From contig CAMVNQ010000001.1 of NCBI GenBank assembly GCA_947168885.1, positions 434,001 to 498,000 on the forward strand: 64,000 nucleotides of DNA, given 5' to 3'. The notes below the pieces were generated by a model. It saw only the letters and a list, made by a program, of their open reading frames with translations, did no database searches and was not told the DNA's origin. Position numbers and translations under genes: made by a program. Positions 33,916 to 42,674 of this stretch are shown piece by piece. The stretch is from an uncultured Clostridia bacterium. GTDB taxonomy: Bacteria; Bacillota; Clostridia; Oscillospirales; Ruminococcaceae. Numbering within the stretch: the stretch's first letter is position 1; every line of letters begins with the position of its first letter.

Positions 33916-34908
33916 TTACTGTTTCTTTGTAATGTTCGCTATGCTGTATATCGTCGCTGATACCGCAACAGACACAGCGATCGTCATAACAGGCAGGCAC
34001 CAGTCATTCATCCAGTACGGAGCATTTGCCACATCAAGCATATCTCCAAGAAAGATCCCGATTGGATAATGCCAGAGATACACATTCAGCGAATAGCGGT
34101 CTCCGAGAACACCAACCGGTTCAAACACTTTTTTCTGCGGCAGCTTCAGCGCAAGTATGAACGTCGAGAAAGCGAACCATATCTTGAACAACTGCGAAAC
34201 ATCAATGCCGACGATACGGACATTGACGCTGACAAACATCAGCACACCCGATATGATACACTCTGCCGTCATGAACTTCACGGACATTGACAGAAAAGAT
34301 TCCTTCTTATGCGCAATGAAATGTCCGAGCAGCATTATCGGCAGTGCACCGACAAGGAAGTTCCCGCTCATATGCCAGTCTGCGCCGAATGTGTTCGTAT
34401 GTGTTTCCATGCCGATGCGCAGGAGCAGCAGGAGCGGCAGGGCGATGTACGCAGCTTTTTTAATCCGAAACTTATGTATGCACCATAGTATCAGGTACGA
34501 ATATAGCAGTGCCGGCATAAACCACAGCGGGTCTCCGTTTATCACTTCAAAATCGCCCATAACGAACATACGGAAATACAGCACCGGATCGGTAAATCTT
34601 GCTATCCAGTCGGTGAATCGTCCGGCAATGCCCTCGCGAACAGCGGTGAACACAAAATACACAAGCACCGCTGTTATGGTAAAGATGAGGTTTCGTTTAA
34701 AACGCTTCAAAAGCTTTCCGCAAGCTGCCTTATCGTCTTCCGAGTATGCGAAATATCCGCTTATCATGAAAAACAGAATAACTCCTGCAGTTCCTACCGA
34801 AGCTACAGTATTGCCTGTTATCCCGGGAAATCTTATATGCACCAGCACGACACCGATCGCTGCGACACCCTTGCAAAAATCGAGTAAATAGTTTCTGTTG
34901 TTACTCAT
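33916..34908 (-). CDS. Membrane acyltransferase, acyltransferase-3 family
   Basis: The 330-residue product has about ten membrane helices. The N-terminus (NYLLDFCKGVAAIGVVLVHI) has the catalytic-type His in the first helix, and FFMISGYF follows, both typical of acyltransferase-3 enzymes that O-acylate surface glycans. It shares the fold with the product of 1148-2227 but the sequences differ. It stands alone between a terminator and a short intergenic region (34909-35089) in which I see nothing secure. Confidence 0.85.
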   Translation of the reverse strand: MSNNRNYLLDFCKGVAAIGVVLVHIRFPGITGNTVASVGTAGVILFFMISGYFAYSEDDKAACGKLLKRFKRNLIFTITAVLVYFVFTAVREGIAGRFTDWIARFTDPVLYFRMFVMGDFEVINGDPLWFMPALLYSYLILWCIHKFRIKKAAYIALPLLLLLRIGMETHTNTFGADWHMSGNFLVGALPIMLLGHFIAHKKESFLSMSVKFMTAECIISGVLMFVSVNVRIVGIDVSQLFKIWFAFSTFILALKLPQKKVFEPVGVLGDRYSLNVYLWHYPIGIFLGDMLDVANAPYWMNDWCLPVMTIAVSVAVSATIYSIANITKKQ

Positions 34909-35089
34909 AGTTGTATAAAAAGATTTATTATTTTTGATTCATACGGGTATAAAATCTTAGCTGCCTGTTATTATATCACAAATCAAATAAAATGTCAAAC
35001 CTTTCCGACTAAAGGAGTGTGATGTTTATGCCTTGTCCTCACTGCGATATTTCAATAATCTAACAATCAGGCTGCTTTATATGGCGATT

Positions 35090-36010
35090 TTATACAGGGC
35101 TTGCCTCAACGGCTTCTCTTGAAATCAGATCAAGACCTTTTTTGTCTGCATAGTTTACAGGCATGAGCGTATATACCTTTGCCTCACCAACGGTATATGT
35201 GTCCATATACTTCAAAACAGCAAGATTCTTGACATAGTAGGCGAATGTATATGCACTGTTTTGGCGTATCTTTTCAAGATCTTTCAGATCGGACCAGGAA
35301 AAGACAGGTGTGCAGAATTCGTCATTTATTATCTTGTCCCTGACTTCAAGCATGGATAATGGTTCAGCATTTTCATCCACCCAGTAAAGATCATTGGTGA
35401 AATCAAGCATTATCCACTTGTTGTAGTGAGAATCCCATACCTCATTCACAACATGGCATTCATCATCTAAGGATGATAAGGGAAGCACCCACAGCTTTCT
35501 TGCGTAAATTCCCAGTGCCAGGCACATCTCATTAAGTATCTGAGCCTTTGCCCTGCAATATGTACCCTCTTCTTTATTATCAAGATAGGTTTTCAGTAGA
35601 TAATCAGCATTCATATTTTCAGGCGGAATTGCAACTTTAGAGTTGTGGTTTATTCTTCCCGAGTATTCATGCATGAGATTTTTAGCTTTGACAAATTCGC
35701 TGCCTTCGCCTGCAGTATCCCTGATATGGTAGGTTTCAAGGAGACTGCCGTAGCTTTCATTATCAAAATCATAGCTGAAGACAACATCCTCTCCGTCACG
35801 GAATTCTTCTGAGTTCCTTAGTATGCCGATAATGGTATCATCGATGAATTCCTCCGATTGAAGCCACAGGAGCGGAGAATTGCTTTCCGTGTCATAATAC
35901 AGATAAAAATTCAGGCCTATACTTAATATAAGCAGTATGCTGATAATTATAACTGCGATACGGTATCTTTTGGTTTTACTGTCCATATTCTGAGCGTTTT
36001 TCCCTTTCAC
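35090..36010 (-). CDS. Membrane-anchored transglutaminase-like protein
   Basis: The 306-residue product has an N-terminal membrane anchor (about residues 16-36) and an extracytoplasmic transglutaminase-like core with the triad visible: GTYCRAKAQILNEM (Cys about 153), CHVVNEVW (His about 183) and MLDFTND (Asp about 200). Bacterial members may act as proteases or cross-linking enzymes; activity is not predictable from this. It is a single-gene unit. Confidence 0.85.
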   Translation of the reverse strand: MKGKNAQNMDSKTKRYRIAVIIISILLILSIGLNFYLYYDTESNSPLLWLQSEEFIDDTIIGILRNSEEFRDGEDVVFSYDFDNESYGSLLETYHIRDTAGEGSEFVKAKNLMHEYSGRINHNSKVAIPPENMNADYLLKTYLDNKEEGTYCRAKAQILNEMCLALGIYARKLWVLPLSSLDDECHVVNEVWDSHYNKWIMLDFTNDLYWVDENAEPLSMLEVRDKIINDEFCTPVFSWSDLKDLEKIRQNSAYTFAYYVKNLAVLKYMDTYTVGEAKVYTLMPVNYADKKGLDLISREAVEASPV

Positions 36011-36027
36011 ATTAGTTGTGGTAACTA

Positions 36028-36162
36028 TTATAACAGTATCAGTATTGTATTGAACACCTTGTGCGTATCTGTGACTTTAAGATTTCCACCGAGAAGTCTG
36101 TCAGCATACTCAATTATATTAATTGCGCGGTTCAATGATTTTCTGATTGTATAATAATGCAC
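36028..36162 (-). CDS. Possible 44-residue small protein
   Basis: A GTG start (36162) lies 8 nt from GGAGG on the minus strand and opens a frame reading HYYTIRKSLNRAINIIEYA and ending in a hydrophobic tail, TAA at 36028. A promoter upstream on the same strand (36279-36307) would transcribe it. There is no similarity evidence, so it may be only part of a non-coding transcript. Confidence 0.3.
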   Translation of the reverse strand: MHYYTIRKSLNRAINIIEYADRLLGGNLKVTDTHKVFNTILILL

Positions 36163-36278
36163 TTTTACCGTCCTCCGTGCAGGATAACTAATCAAACAGG
36201 CCAAAATTATGTGCTTGTCCTAACCATTTCTGTAATTGACTTATTCCTATAAACAAAGAACGGTTTTTGTCCCTCGCC

Positions 36279-36307
36279 ATTATACCATAATCCTTCCGTT
36301 TATTCAA
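36279..36307 (-). promoter_or_regulatory. Minus-strand promoter of a short transcript
   Basis: TTGAAT (36307-36302), 17-nt spacer, TATAAT (36284-36279). It drives a region of about 250 nt towards the transglutaminase gene. No larger gene lies between 36163 and 36878. Confidence 0.5.
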
Positions 36308-36389
36308 GTCAAAACACACAAAAATGCCAATAGGATTGATTGTAAGGAATATCAAAGAGACTGACGATATATAATACCAAAAAAGAAAG

Positions 36390-36420
36390 GCAGGGCGAAA
36401 TGCTCTGCGTCTTTTTCTTT
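36390..36420. terminator. Terminator-like hairpin
   Basis: GCAGGGC (36390-36396) pairs with GCTCTGC (36402-36408, one G:T) and is followed by CTTTTTCTTT. The minus strand also has a T-rich tail. The gene it serves is unclear. Confidence 0.45.
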
Positions 36421-36785
36421 GGTTCAGACCGGACGAATAATGCGCTCTGAGCGACTTTTGATATGTGGGTATAGTAATAATTTTGCACGGCGTTACAACG
36501 CTCGGCACAGGCGCCGTCGGCTTTCCGGAGACGAAAGGCACAAATGCTAACGGCGGGACATGCGGTTATTTTTATTAGGGTCGATAGGAGCGACTATACA
36601 GAGTTTAATGTCAATGTTGCTGAAATTGTTGTCGCGCGCCGGCCGAATTTGTGCAACTATACAATATTCTAATAATCGCGCTTACAATTTTGTAAACTTA
36701 TCTGAATATTATGTTTTTTTCTTACAAAAAATTTTAGAATATAAACATCAATAATGTGACAAACGACAAACTTCGGTCAGAGCTA

Positions 36786-36814
36786 TTGACAACAGACGCA
36801 GAAAGTGTTAATAT
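36786..36814 (+). promoter_or_regulatory. Consensus promoter of the sulfate assimilation operon
   Basis: TTGACA (36786-36791), 17-nt spacer, TAATAT (36809-36814). Transcription would start near 36821 and include a leader ORF and an attenuator before the sulfate-binding protein gene. Confidence 0.8.
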
Positions 36815-36878
36815 TGGCTCATAGAGATAAAGCATATTAAAACGATATGTTATGTAGGCAAAGGAGAAAGATACAGTT

Positions 36879-36923
36879 ATGAAAACACTTTTGGGTAAAT
36901 CCGGCGGGATAGCACGCTGTTAA
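36879..36923 (+). CDS. Cysteine leader peptide of the sulfate operon
   Basis: A 14-codon ORF, MKTLLGKSGGIARC, stands behind AAAGGAG (10-nt spacing), better than the site of the next gene. Its last codon before the stop is the only Cys (TGT, 36918-36920). The element CCTCATT, complementary to the ribosome site of the binding-protein gene, starts 3 nt after the stop codon. A ribosome waiting at the Cys codon would cover it. A leader ending in Cys ahead of a sulfate-uptake operon is what cysteine-dependent attenuation needs. The ORF is seen; the mechanism is inferred. Confidence 0.65.
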   Translation: MKTLLGKSGGIARC

Positions 36924-36925
36924 AT

Positions 36926-36973
36926 CCTCATTATGTTCGCAGTTTCAACATCATCAACAAAAACGAAATGAGG
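36926..36973 (+). promoter_or_regulatory. Ribosome-site-sequestering hairpin (candidate translational attenuator)
   Basis: CCTCATT (36926-36932) is perfectly complementary to AATGAGG (36967-36973), which includes the GAGG ribosome site of the sulfate-binding protein (ATG 36983). The loop is 34 nt. In the closed state the site is hidden. A ribosome stalled at the leader Cys codon would free it. Confidence 0.6.
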
Positions 36974-36982
36974 TATTCAAAA

Positions 36983-38047
36983 ATGAAAGGTACAATATTC
37001 AAAACAGCAGCGGCTTCTCTTGCACTTATAACAACATTATTCGCAGCAACATCCTGCGCAAACGCTTCGGCAACAAACGAAACAACAGCAGGAACATCTG
37101 CTCCCGAAGCAGGAAAGCACTACTCGATCATCAACGTTTCCTATGATCCGACCCGCGAGCTCTACGCGGCATACAACGAAGCTTTCAAAAAGCACTGGGA
37201 GTCGGAACACGATTCGACCGTTGAGATCACACAGTCTCACGGCGGCTCGGGCAAGCAGGCTCTCGAAGTTGCAAACGGCAATCCCGCCGATGTGGTTACT
37301 CTTGCGCTCGAATACGATGTCAAGGCAGTTCAGGACGCGGGACTTATCGAACCCGGCTGGGTAAGCGAATTTCCGCTTGACAGCTCGCCCTACACTTCAA
37401 CTATAGTATTCCTTGTAAGAAAGGGCAACCCGAAGAATATTCTCGACTGGGGCGACCTCGCAAGAGACGATGTCGGTATCATCACACCTAATCCCAAGAC
37501 TTCGGGCGGCGCGCGCTGGAACCACCTTTCTGCGTGGGCATGGGCTCAGAAGGAATACAACAACGATGAAACAAAGATCACCGACTATATCAAGAAGCTC
37601 TATGCAAACGTTCTTGTGCTCGATTCCGGCGCTCGCGGAGCAACAAACTCCTTCGTTGAAAACAAGCAGGGTGATGTACTGCTCGCGTGGGAAAACGAAG
37701 CATTCCTCTCTTTGAAGGAATACCCGGACGATTATGAGATCGTTACTCCGAGCATCAGCATTCTCGCACAGCCCTCCGTTGCTATCGTTGACAAGGTAGT
37801 TGACAAGAACGGCACACGCGAGGTTGCTACCGAATATCTGAACTACCTCTACTCCGAGGAAGCACAGAGAATTGCCGGTCAGAACTTCTATCGTCCCTCC
37901 AACGAAAAAGTTCTTTCAGAATTCAAGGATACATTTGATCTCAACATAAACCTCGTGACGATCAACGATTTCGGCGGCTGGGACGAAGCATTCGCAAAGC
38001 ACTTCGCGGACGGCGGACTCTTCGATCAGATCTACGAGCAGGACTGA
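36983..38047 (+). CDS. sbp: Sulfate-binding lipoprotein of the sulfate ABC importer
   Basis: The 354-residue product starts MKGTIFKTAAASLAL with a lipobox (FAATSC), then a sulfate/thiosulfate-binding domain: NVSYDPTRELYAAYN, QSHGGSGKQALEV, PADVVTLALEYD and NPKTSGGARWNHLSAWAWA are all hallmarks of Sbp/CysP. I choose the ATG at 36983 (GAGG 9 nt upstream) over the one at 36968, which lacks a site and lies in the attenuator stem. It captures sulfate outside the cell for the CysTWA importer. Confidence 0.93.
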   Translation: MKGTIFKTAAASLALITTLFAATSCANASATNETTAGTSAPEAGKHYSIINVSYDPTRELYAAYNEAFKKHWESEHDSTVEITQSHGGSGKQALEVANGNPADVVTLALEYDVKAVQDAGLIEPGWVSEFPLDSSPYTSTIVFLVRKGNPKNILDWGDLARDDVGIITPNPKTSGGARWNHLSAWAWAQKEYNNDETKITDYIKKLYANVLVLDSGARGATNSFVENKQGDVLLAWENEAFLSLKEYPDDYEIVTPSISILAQPSVAIVDKVVDKNGTREVATEYLNYLYSEEAQRIAGQNFYRPSNEKVLSEFKDTFDLNINLVTINDFGGWDEAFAKHFADGGLFDQIYEQD

Positions 38048-38079
38048 TAAGCTTAATTACAGAATTCTTTTCTTCGTAA

Positions 38080-38112
38080 AAGTTATCCCCGTCATTATGG
38101 CGGGGATAACTT
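38080..38112 (+). promoter_or_regulatory. Intercistronic hairpin between sbp and cysT
   Basis: AAGTTATCCCC (38080-38090) and GGGGATAACTT (38102-38112) form a perfect 11-bp stem with no T run. It likely stabilises the sbp part of the message and lowers downstream transcription or stability, giving excess binding protein. Confidence 0.7.
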
Positions 38113-38131
38113 GCAGACAAGGATAATCATT

Positions 38132-38962
38132 ATGAAAACAAACAAACGTCTCATACCCGGCTTCGGGATCTCAATGGGTGTCACACTTGCGCTGTTAAGC
38201 ATAATGGTGCTTATACCGCTTGCCTCTCTTGTGGTATTCACAGCGAAAATGGATCTTTCCGACATTATAAAAGTCATAACCCGTCCCCGTGTTGTTGCAA
38301 GTTTTGAGGTCAGCCTTCTTACATCATTCATTGCGTCGGTGATAAACGCGGTGATGGGTGTTATACTCGCGTGGGTGCTGGTACGCTATGACTTTCCGGG
38401 GAAGCGCATACTCGACGGAATGATAGAGCTTCCGTTCGCTCTCCCCACGGCGGTAGCCGGCATATCCCTCACCTCGCTGTACGCAGATACGGGCTGGATA
38501 GGCGGGCTTTTTGCGGATATGGGAATAAAGATCGCATATACCCGCGTCGGCATAACGATAGCCCTGATCTTTATAGGCATACCGTTCGTTGTCCGTACCG
38601 TGCAGCCCGTTCTCGAAAAGATCGACCCGCTTTACGAGGAAGCCGCTGGAATACTCGGAGCGAGCCGTACCCGCATATTCCGTAAGGTCATTCTTCCGGA
38701 GCTCAGACCGGCTATATTCACGGGTTTCGGACTGGCGTTCGGACGATGCCTCGGTGAATACGGAAGCGTAGTGTTCATTGCGGGAAATCAGCCTTACGAA
38801 ACGGAGATAACTCCGCTTATCATAATGTCGGAGCTTCAGGAATATGACTATCCGAGTGCCACAGCGATAGCACTTGTCATGCTTGCGGCGGCATTTCTGA
38901 TACTGTTTCTCGTGAATCTGATACAGATCGGAAACTCGAAGATACTGAAAGGGGGACACTGA
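38132..38962 (+). CDS. cysT: Sulfate ABC transporter permease CysT
   Basis: The 276-residue product has six membrane helices and the permease loop EEAAGILGASRTRIFRKVILP. The segment MIELPFALPTAVAGISLTSL is typical of sulfate permease CysT/CysU. The ATG at 38132 follows AAGGA; an upstream in-frame TTG is unlikely. It forms the membrane channel with CysW. Confidence 0.92.
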   Translation: MKTNKRLIPGFGISMGVTLALLSIMVLIPLASLVVFTAKMDLSDIIKVITRPRVVASFEVSLLTSFIASVINAVMGVILAWVLVRYDFPGKRILDGMIELPFALPTAVAGISLTSLYADTGWIGGLFADMGIKIAYTRVGITIALIFIGIPFVVRTVQPVLEKIDPLYEEAAGILGASRTRIFRKVILPELRPAIFTGFGLAFGRCLGEYGSVVFIAGNQPYETEITPLIIMSELQEYDYPSATAIALVMLAAAFLILFLVNLIQIGNSKILKGGH

Positions 38963-38963
38963 T

Positions 38964-39851
38964 ATGACAGCAGAAAACACGGAGAAAACATCGCCTGTCA
39001 TATCCCGTGAGGGAAGCACAGATATCCACGCGAAAACGGCAGGCTCAAAAGCAGTTAAGATCATACTTATAACCGTCAGCGTCCTGTTTCTTTTCGTAAT
39101 GCTCGTGATGCCGCTTATAACGGTAATTTATGAAGCGTTCCGCAAAGGGCTCGTCCCGTATCTTGAAGCGATATCCGACCCCGACACCATGAGCGCGCTG
39201 CTACTCACTCTCGAAGCGACGGTGATCGCTGTCGTGATCAATACGGTATTCGGACTGTTTGCGGCATGGACGATATCGAAATTCCGCTTTCACGGAAAGA
39301 AAGTCCTCGTAACGCTCATAGACCTGCCTGTTACCGTTTCACCGATAATCGCGGGACTTATATTCGTACTCACATTCGGCAGACAGAGTGTACTTTATCC
39401 CTTCCTTGAGAGCATTGACTTTATGGTAGTTTACGCCGTTCCGGGAATAATCCTCGCCACGGTATTCGTAACATTTCCGTTCATCTCACGCGAGATACTC
39501 CCCGTGCTTGACGCACAGGGAACGGACGAGGAAGAAGCAGCCGCACTCATGGGCGCAAAAGGCTTGACGATTTTCCGCAAGATCACTCTTCCGCATATAA
39601 AGTGGGCGCTGATGTACGGTATAGTGCTGTGCGCGGCGCGAGCAATGGGCGAGTTCGGTGCGGTATCGGTGCTTTCCGGACATCTCCGCGGAAAGACCGT
39701 GACGCTTCCGTTACAGGTGGAGATACTTTTCGGAGACAACAAGTTCATGCCCGCGTTCGCGGTGTCGTCGATACTTGTAGTCCTTGCGGTAGTGATACTG
39801 ATAGTGCGAAGCATTGTTGAGTATATAGGAAAAAGACGTGGTGAGAAATAA
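38964..39851 (+). CDS. cysW: Sulfate ABC transporter permease CysW
   Basis: The 295-residue product has a charged N-terminus of about 28 residues and then six membrane helices, with LIDLPVTVSPIIAGLIFVL and the loop EEEAAALMGAKGLTIFRKIT. GVFGAVSVLSG-like text (MGEFGAVSVLSGHLRGKT) is diagnostic of CysW. It begins 1 bp after cysT and its stop overlaps the cysA start by one base. Confidence 0.92.
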   Translation: MTAENTEKTSPVISREGSTDIHAKTAGSKAVKIILITVSVLFLFVMLVMPLITVIYEAFRKGLVPYLEAISDPDTMSALLLTLEATVIAVVINTVFGLFAAWTISKFRFHGKKVLVTLIDLPVTVSPIIAGLIFVLTFGRQSVLYPFLESIDFMVVYAVPGIILATVFVTFPFISREILPVLDAQGTDEEEAAALMGAKGLTIFRKITLPHIKWALMYGIVLCAARAMGEFGAVSVLSGHLRGKTVTLPLQVEILFGDNKFMPAFAVSSILVVLAVVILIVRSIVEYIGKRRGEK

Positions 39852-40909
39852 TGTATATCGAACTTAAAAATATCAACAAGTCCTACGGCGGTTTCAAAGC
39901 CTCAGACAATGTCAATTTTGGTATAGAAAAAGGAAAGCTCGTGGCGCTTCTCGGCCCTTCCGGAAGCGGCAAGACCACGATACTGCGAATGATAGCCGGT
40001 CTCGAAAATCCCGACAGCGGTGAGATAATAATTGACGGCAGGGTCGTGAACGCCGTTCCGGCAAGCGAGCGCGGAATAGGCTTTGTGTTCCAGAGCTATG
40101 CGCTGTTCCGGTATATGACCGTGTATGACAATATCGCGTTCGGACTGAAAGTCCGCAGGATGAATAAAGCTGCGATAAACGAGCGTGTGAACGGACTTAT
40201 AGAACTGATCGGTCTTAAGGGCTTCGGAAACCGCTATCCGTCGCAGCTTTCGGGCGGTCAGCGTCAGCGTGTGGCGTTTGCGCGCGCACTTGCGCCAAAC
40301 CCGCAGGTACTGCTTCTTGACGAGCCATTTGCCGCAATAGACGCAAAGGTGCGTCAGGAGCTCCGCAAGTGGCTCAAGGATATGATACACCAGCTCGGAG
40401 TAACAGGTATTTTCGTTACCCACGACCAGGACGAAGCGATAGAGGTCTCCGACGAGATAATCGTCACAAACAAAGGGCGGGTCGAGCAGACGGGAACGCC
40501 TATCGACATTTACCGCCACCCGGCTACCGCATTCACATCTTCATTTTTCGGCGTTACCTCGGAGCTTTCCGATTATATGTCTTTCAGGTCGTTCGATGAT
40601 ATCGGCGAGTACGACAAGGCGATAGTCCGTCCGGAATTTGTAAAGATAACGAAGAAGAACGAGTTTCAGAAATACAAGAGCTCGGCGGTGGAGGGCGTTG
40701 TCAGGGACACGCAGTTCCGCGGAAACAGCATAGAAGTGACCGTCAATTGCAACAACTGCACTTTCAGCGCACGCCGCGGGCTTGACGAACCTGCCGTTGA
40801 GATTGGCGAAAAGGTCGATGTGTTCATCTATCGCATTTTCGTCACACACGGCGACGATGTGAAGCTGCTTAAAAACAACGCGCTGCGCGAAGAGACCGTG
40901 GTCATCTGA
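39851..40909 (+). CDS. cysA: Sulfate ABC transporter ATP-binding protein CysA
   Basis: The 352-residue product has Walker A LGPSGSGKTTIL (about residue 33), signature LSGGQRQRVAFARAL, Walker B LLLDEPFAAID and the His switch VTHDQDEAIEVSD. The C-terminal 110 residues form the regulatory TOBE-type domain of CysA/MalK proteins. It powers the CysT-CysW channel. Confidence 0.92.
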   Translation: MYIELKNINKSYGGFKASDNVNFGIEKGKLVALLGPSGSGKTTILRMIAGLENPDSGEIIIDGRVVNAVPASERGIGFVFQSYALFRYMTVYDNIAFGLKVRRMNKAAINERVNGLIELIGLKGFGNRYPSQLSGGQRQRVAFARALAPNPQVLLLDEPFAAIDAKVRQELRKWLKDMIHQLGVTGIFVTHDQDEAIEVSDEIIVTNKGRVEQTGTPIDIYRHPATAFTSSFFGVTSELSDYMSFRSFDDIGEYDKAIVRPEFVKITKKNEFQKYKSSAVEGVVRDTQFRGNSIEVTVNCNNCTFSARRGLDEPAVEIGEKVDVFIYRIFVTHGDDVKLLKNNALREETVVI

Positions 40910-40960
40910 TTGGTCAATCACAGCGGTGTACACTGTGCGGCGGTTTGAAAAGGAATTGGA

Positions 40961-42061
40961 ATGATCTGCATGAAAGCACTCGGTATCAACTACAGGAACG
41001 CCGGTGTTCCTGTGCGCGGAAAGCTGTCGTTCGGTCCGGACGAACGCGCCGTATTGCGCGGAAAACTCGGCGCATCGGTGATAATCTGCACCTGCAGCCG
41101 CACGGAGATATATTTTACGGGAGCAGACACGGAAACGGTCACAAAACTGCTTGCCGAAAAAGCAGGCAGCGGTATATCCGAATATCTGTTTACATACGAA
41201 AACGAAGGCGCGATGCGGCATCTGTTCCGTGTCGCAAGCGGCATCGACTCAATGATAATCGGCGAGGACGAGATACTGCGGCAGGTAAGGGAGGCGTTCG
41301 CAGAGGCAGCGGACAGCGGCAGCACTGATTTTGAGCTGAACACGGTGTTTCAGGCGGCAATAACCGCCGCAAAGCGCGTAAAGACCGAGACCGCGCTGTC
41401 GAAAACTCCCGCATCCGCAGCGACTATCGCCGCGAATGAAGCCGCAAAGCTCGGCGCAGATGTGAACGTGCTTATGATAGGCGCGTCCGGACAGATAGGC
41501 GGCTCGACACTGAGGAATCTTCTTCCGCACGCAAACGTGCATATCACGCAGACCGCTCGCTCTCACAAGGCAGGAGTGATGCAGTATGAAGGCGTTAAGA
41601 CAGTTCCGTATGACAGCCGCTACGATCTTATGAACGACGCGGACTGCATAATAAGCGCAACTGCGAGCCCGCATTTCACCGTGACTGCGGACAGACTGAA
41701 AGCGGCGCTTAAAACAGAAAAGCCACGTCTGCTGATAGACCTTGCGGTGCCGCCGGATATAGAGCGTTCCGTAACGGAGATCGAAGGCATCCGGCTTATC
41801 GGGATAGACGACCTTGCGGAGCTTGCGAAGCGGGGCAACGAACTGCGGCTCTCGGCGGCGGAACAGGCGGAAACGATAATAAGCGAGGAGCTTGACGGGC
41901 TGTTGAAGAAGCTGGCGTTCCACTCGTTTTTGCCGAAAATGGAACCAGCCGGAAAAGCCGTGTCCGCTCTCACATTTGACAAGATGATCTACAGACTGCG
42001 CGACGGACTTGACAGCTCACAGTTTGCGGCGGTGCTGAATGTTTTTGCCGGCATGGAGTGA
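40961..42061 (+). CDS. hemA: Glutamyl-tRNA reductase
   Basis: The 366-residue product has the catalytic loop ICTCSRTEIYF (nucleophilic Cys), the FRVASGIDSMIIGEDEILRQVREAF signature in part (SMIIGEDEILRQV), and a Rossmann NADPH site VLMIGASGQIGG. It reduces glutamyl-tRNA to glutamate-1-semialdehyde. It is shorter than the usual 410-430 residues, with a reduced C-terminal dimerisation region. It opens the tetrapyrrole block inside the sulfate operon, so its product is probably destined for siroheme. Confidence 0.9.
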   Translation: MICMKALGINYRNAGVPVRGKLSFGPDERAVLRGKLGASVIICTCSRTEIYFTGADTETVTKLLAEKAGSGISEYLFTYENEGAMRHLFRVASGIDSMIIGEDEILRQVREAFAEAADSGSTDFELNTVFQAAITAAKRVKTETALSKTPASAATIAANEAAKLGADVNVLMIGASGQIGGSTLRNLLPHANVHITQTARSHKAGVMQYEGVKTVPYDSRYDLMNDADCIISATASPHFTVTADRLKAALKTEKPRLLIDLAVPPDIERSVTEIEGIRLIGIDDLAELAKRGNELRLSAAEQAETIISEELDGLLKKLAFHSFLPKMEPAGKAVSALTFDKMIYRLRDGLDSSQFAAVLNVFAGME

Positions 42062-42065
42062 TAAA

Positions 42066-42674
42066 ATGGCATTTTTCCCTTTTTTCATTGATATAGCAGA
42101 TAGGAAGATACTGATAGCCGGCGGCGGGAATGTCGCTCTGCGAAAGGCGCAGAAACTGCTGCAATACGGTGCGGATATAACGGTGACAGCTCCGGAAATA
42201 TGCGCGGAACTTGAACGGCTTGACGGTGTGACACTTATCCGGCGCGGATTTACGGACAGTGACGCTGACGGTGTGTTCGCGGTCATCGCCGCAACAGACG
42301 ACAGAGCGCTCAATTCGCATATATACGAACTCTGCACGCGACGTAACATACTCGTAAACACAGTCGATGACCCGGAAAACTGCGGGTTTTATTTCCCCGC
42401 GCTTGTGCGGAAAAACAATGTTACCGTCGGTATATCCACGGGCGGCACAAGCCCGGTATTTGCGCGGTATCTCCGTGAAAAGACGGAGGAGCTGCTCAAT
42501 GCAAAAACACTTGCTGCGGGCGATATTCTTGCAAGGTACAGACCGCTGATAAAGCAGAGATTTTCCACCGAGGAACAGCGGAAAAACGCTGCCGAAGCTG
42601 TGCTTGAATACTGCACCCGGAGCGGAAAGATACCGTCGGACAGTGAAATAAACGAATTGCTGGAGAGACTATGA
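42066..42674 (+). CDS. Precorrin-2 dehydrogenase / sirohydrochlorin ferrochelatase
   Basis: The 202-residue product starts MAFFPFFIDIADRKILIAGGGNVAL with the NAD loop GGGNVA, then VNTVDDPENCGFYFPA and VGISTGGTSPVFARYLRE, which define the Met8/CysG N-terminal family. It oxidises precorrin-2 and inserts iron to make siroheme. Its start is 4 bp after the hemA stop and its stop overlaps the hemC start. It is the last step of the cofactor route for the sulfite reductase encoded downstream. Confidence 0.92.
   Translation: MAFFPFFIDIADRKILIAGGGNVALRKAQKLLQYGADITVTAPEICAELERLDGVTLIRRGFTDSDADGVFAVIAATDDRALNSHIYELCTRRNILVNTVDDPENCGFYFPALVRKNNVTVGISTGGTSPVFARYLREKTEELLNAKTLAAGDILARYRPLIKQRFSTEEQRKNAAEAVLEYCTRSGKIPSDSEINELLERL

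Noticed and set aside
35022-35062. Short ORF MPCPHCDISII behind AAAGGAG
   Set aside because: Only about a dozen codons, with no structure or neighbour to give it meaning. It may be the start of a lost zinc-ribbon gene.
36188-36541. A 117-codon minus-strand open frame
   Set aside because: It runs across a minus-strand promoter and a terminator-like hairpin, has no ribosome site, and its residue pattern does not look like a folded protein.
36608-36754. Second possible leader peptide with an early Cys (LLSRAGRIC text)
   Set aside because: The ribosome site is weak, it lies upstream of the operon promoter, and no pairing with a later ribosome site was found.
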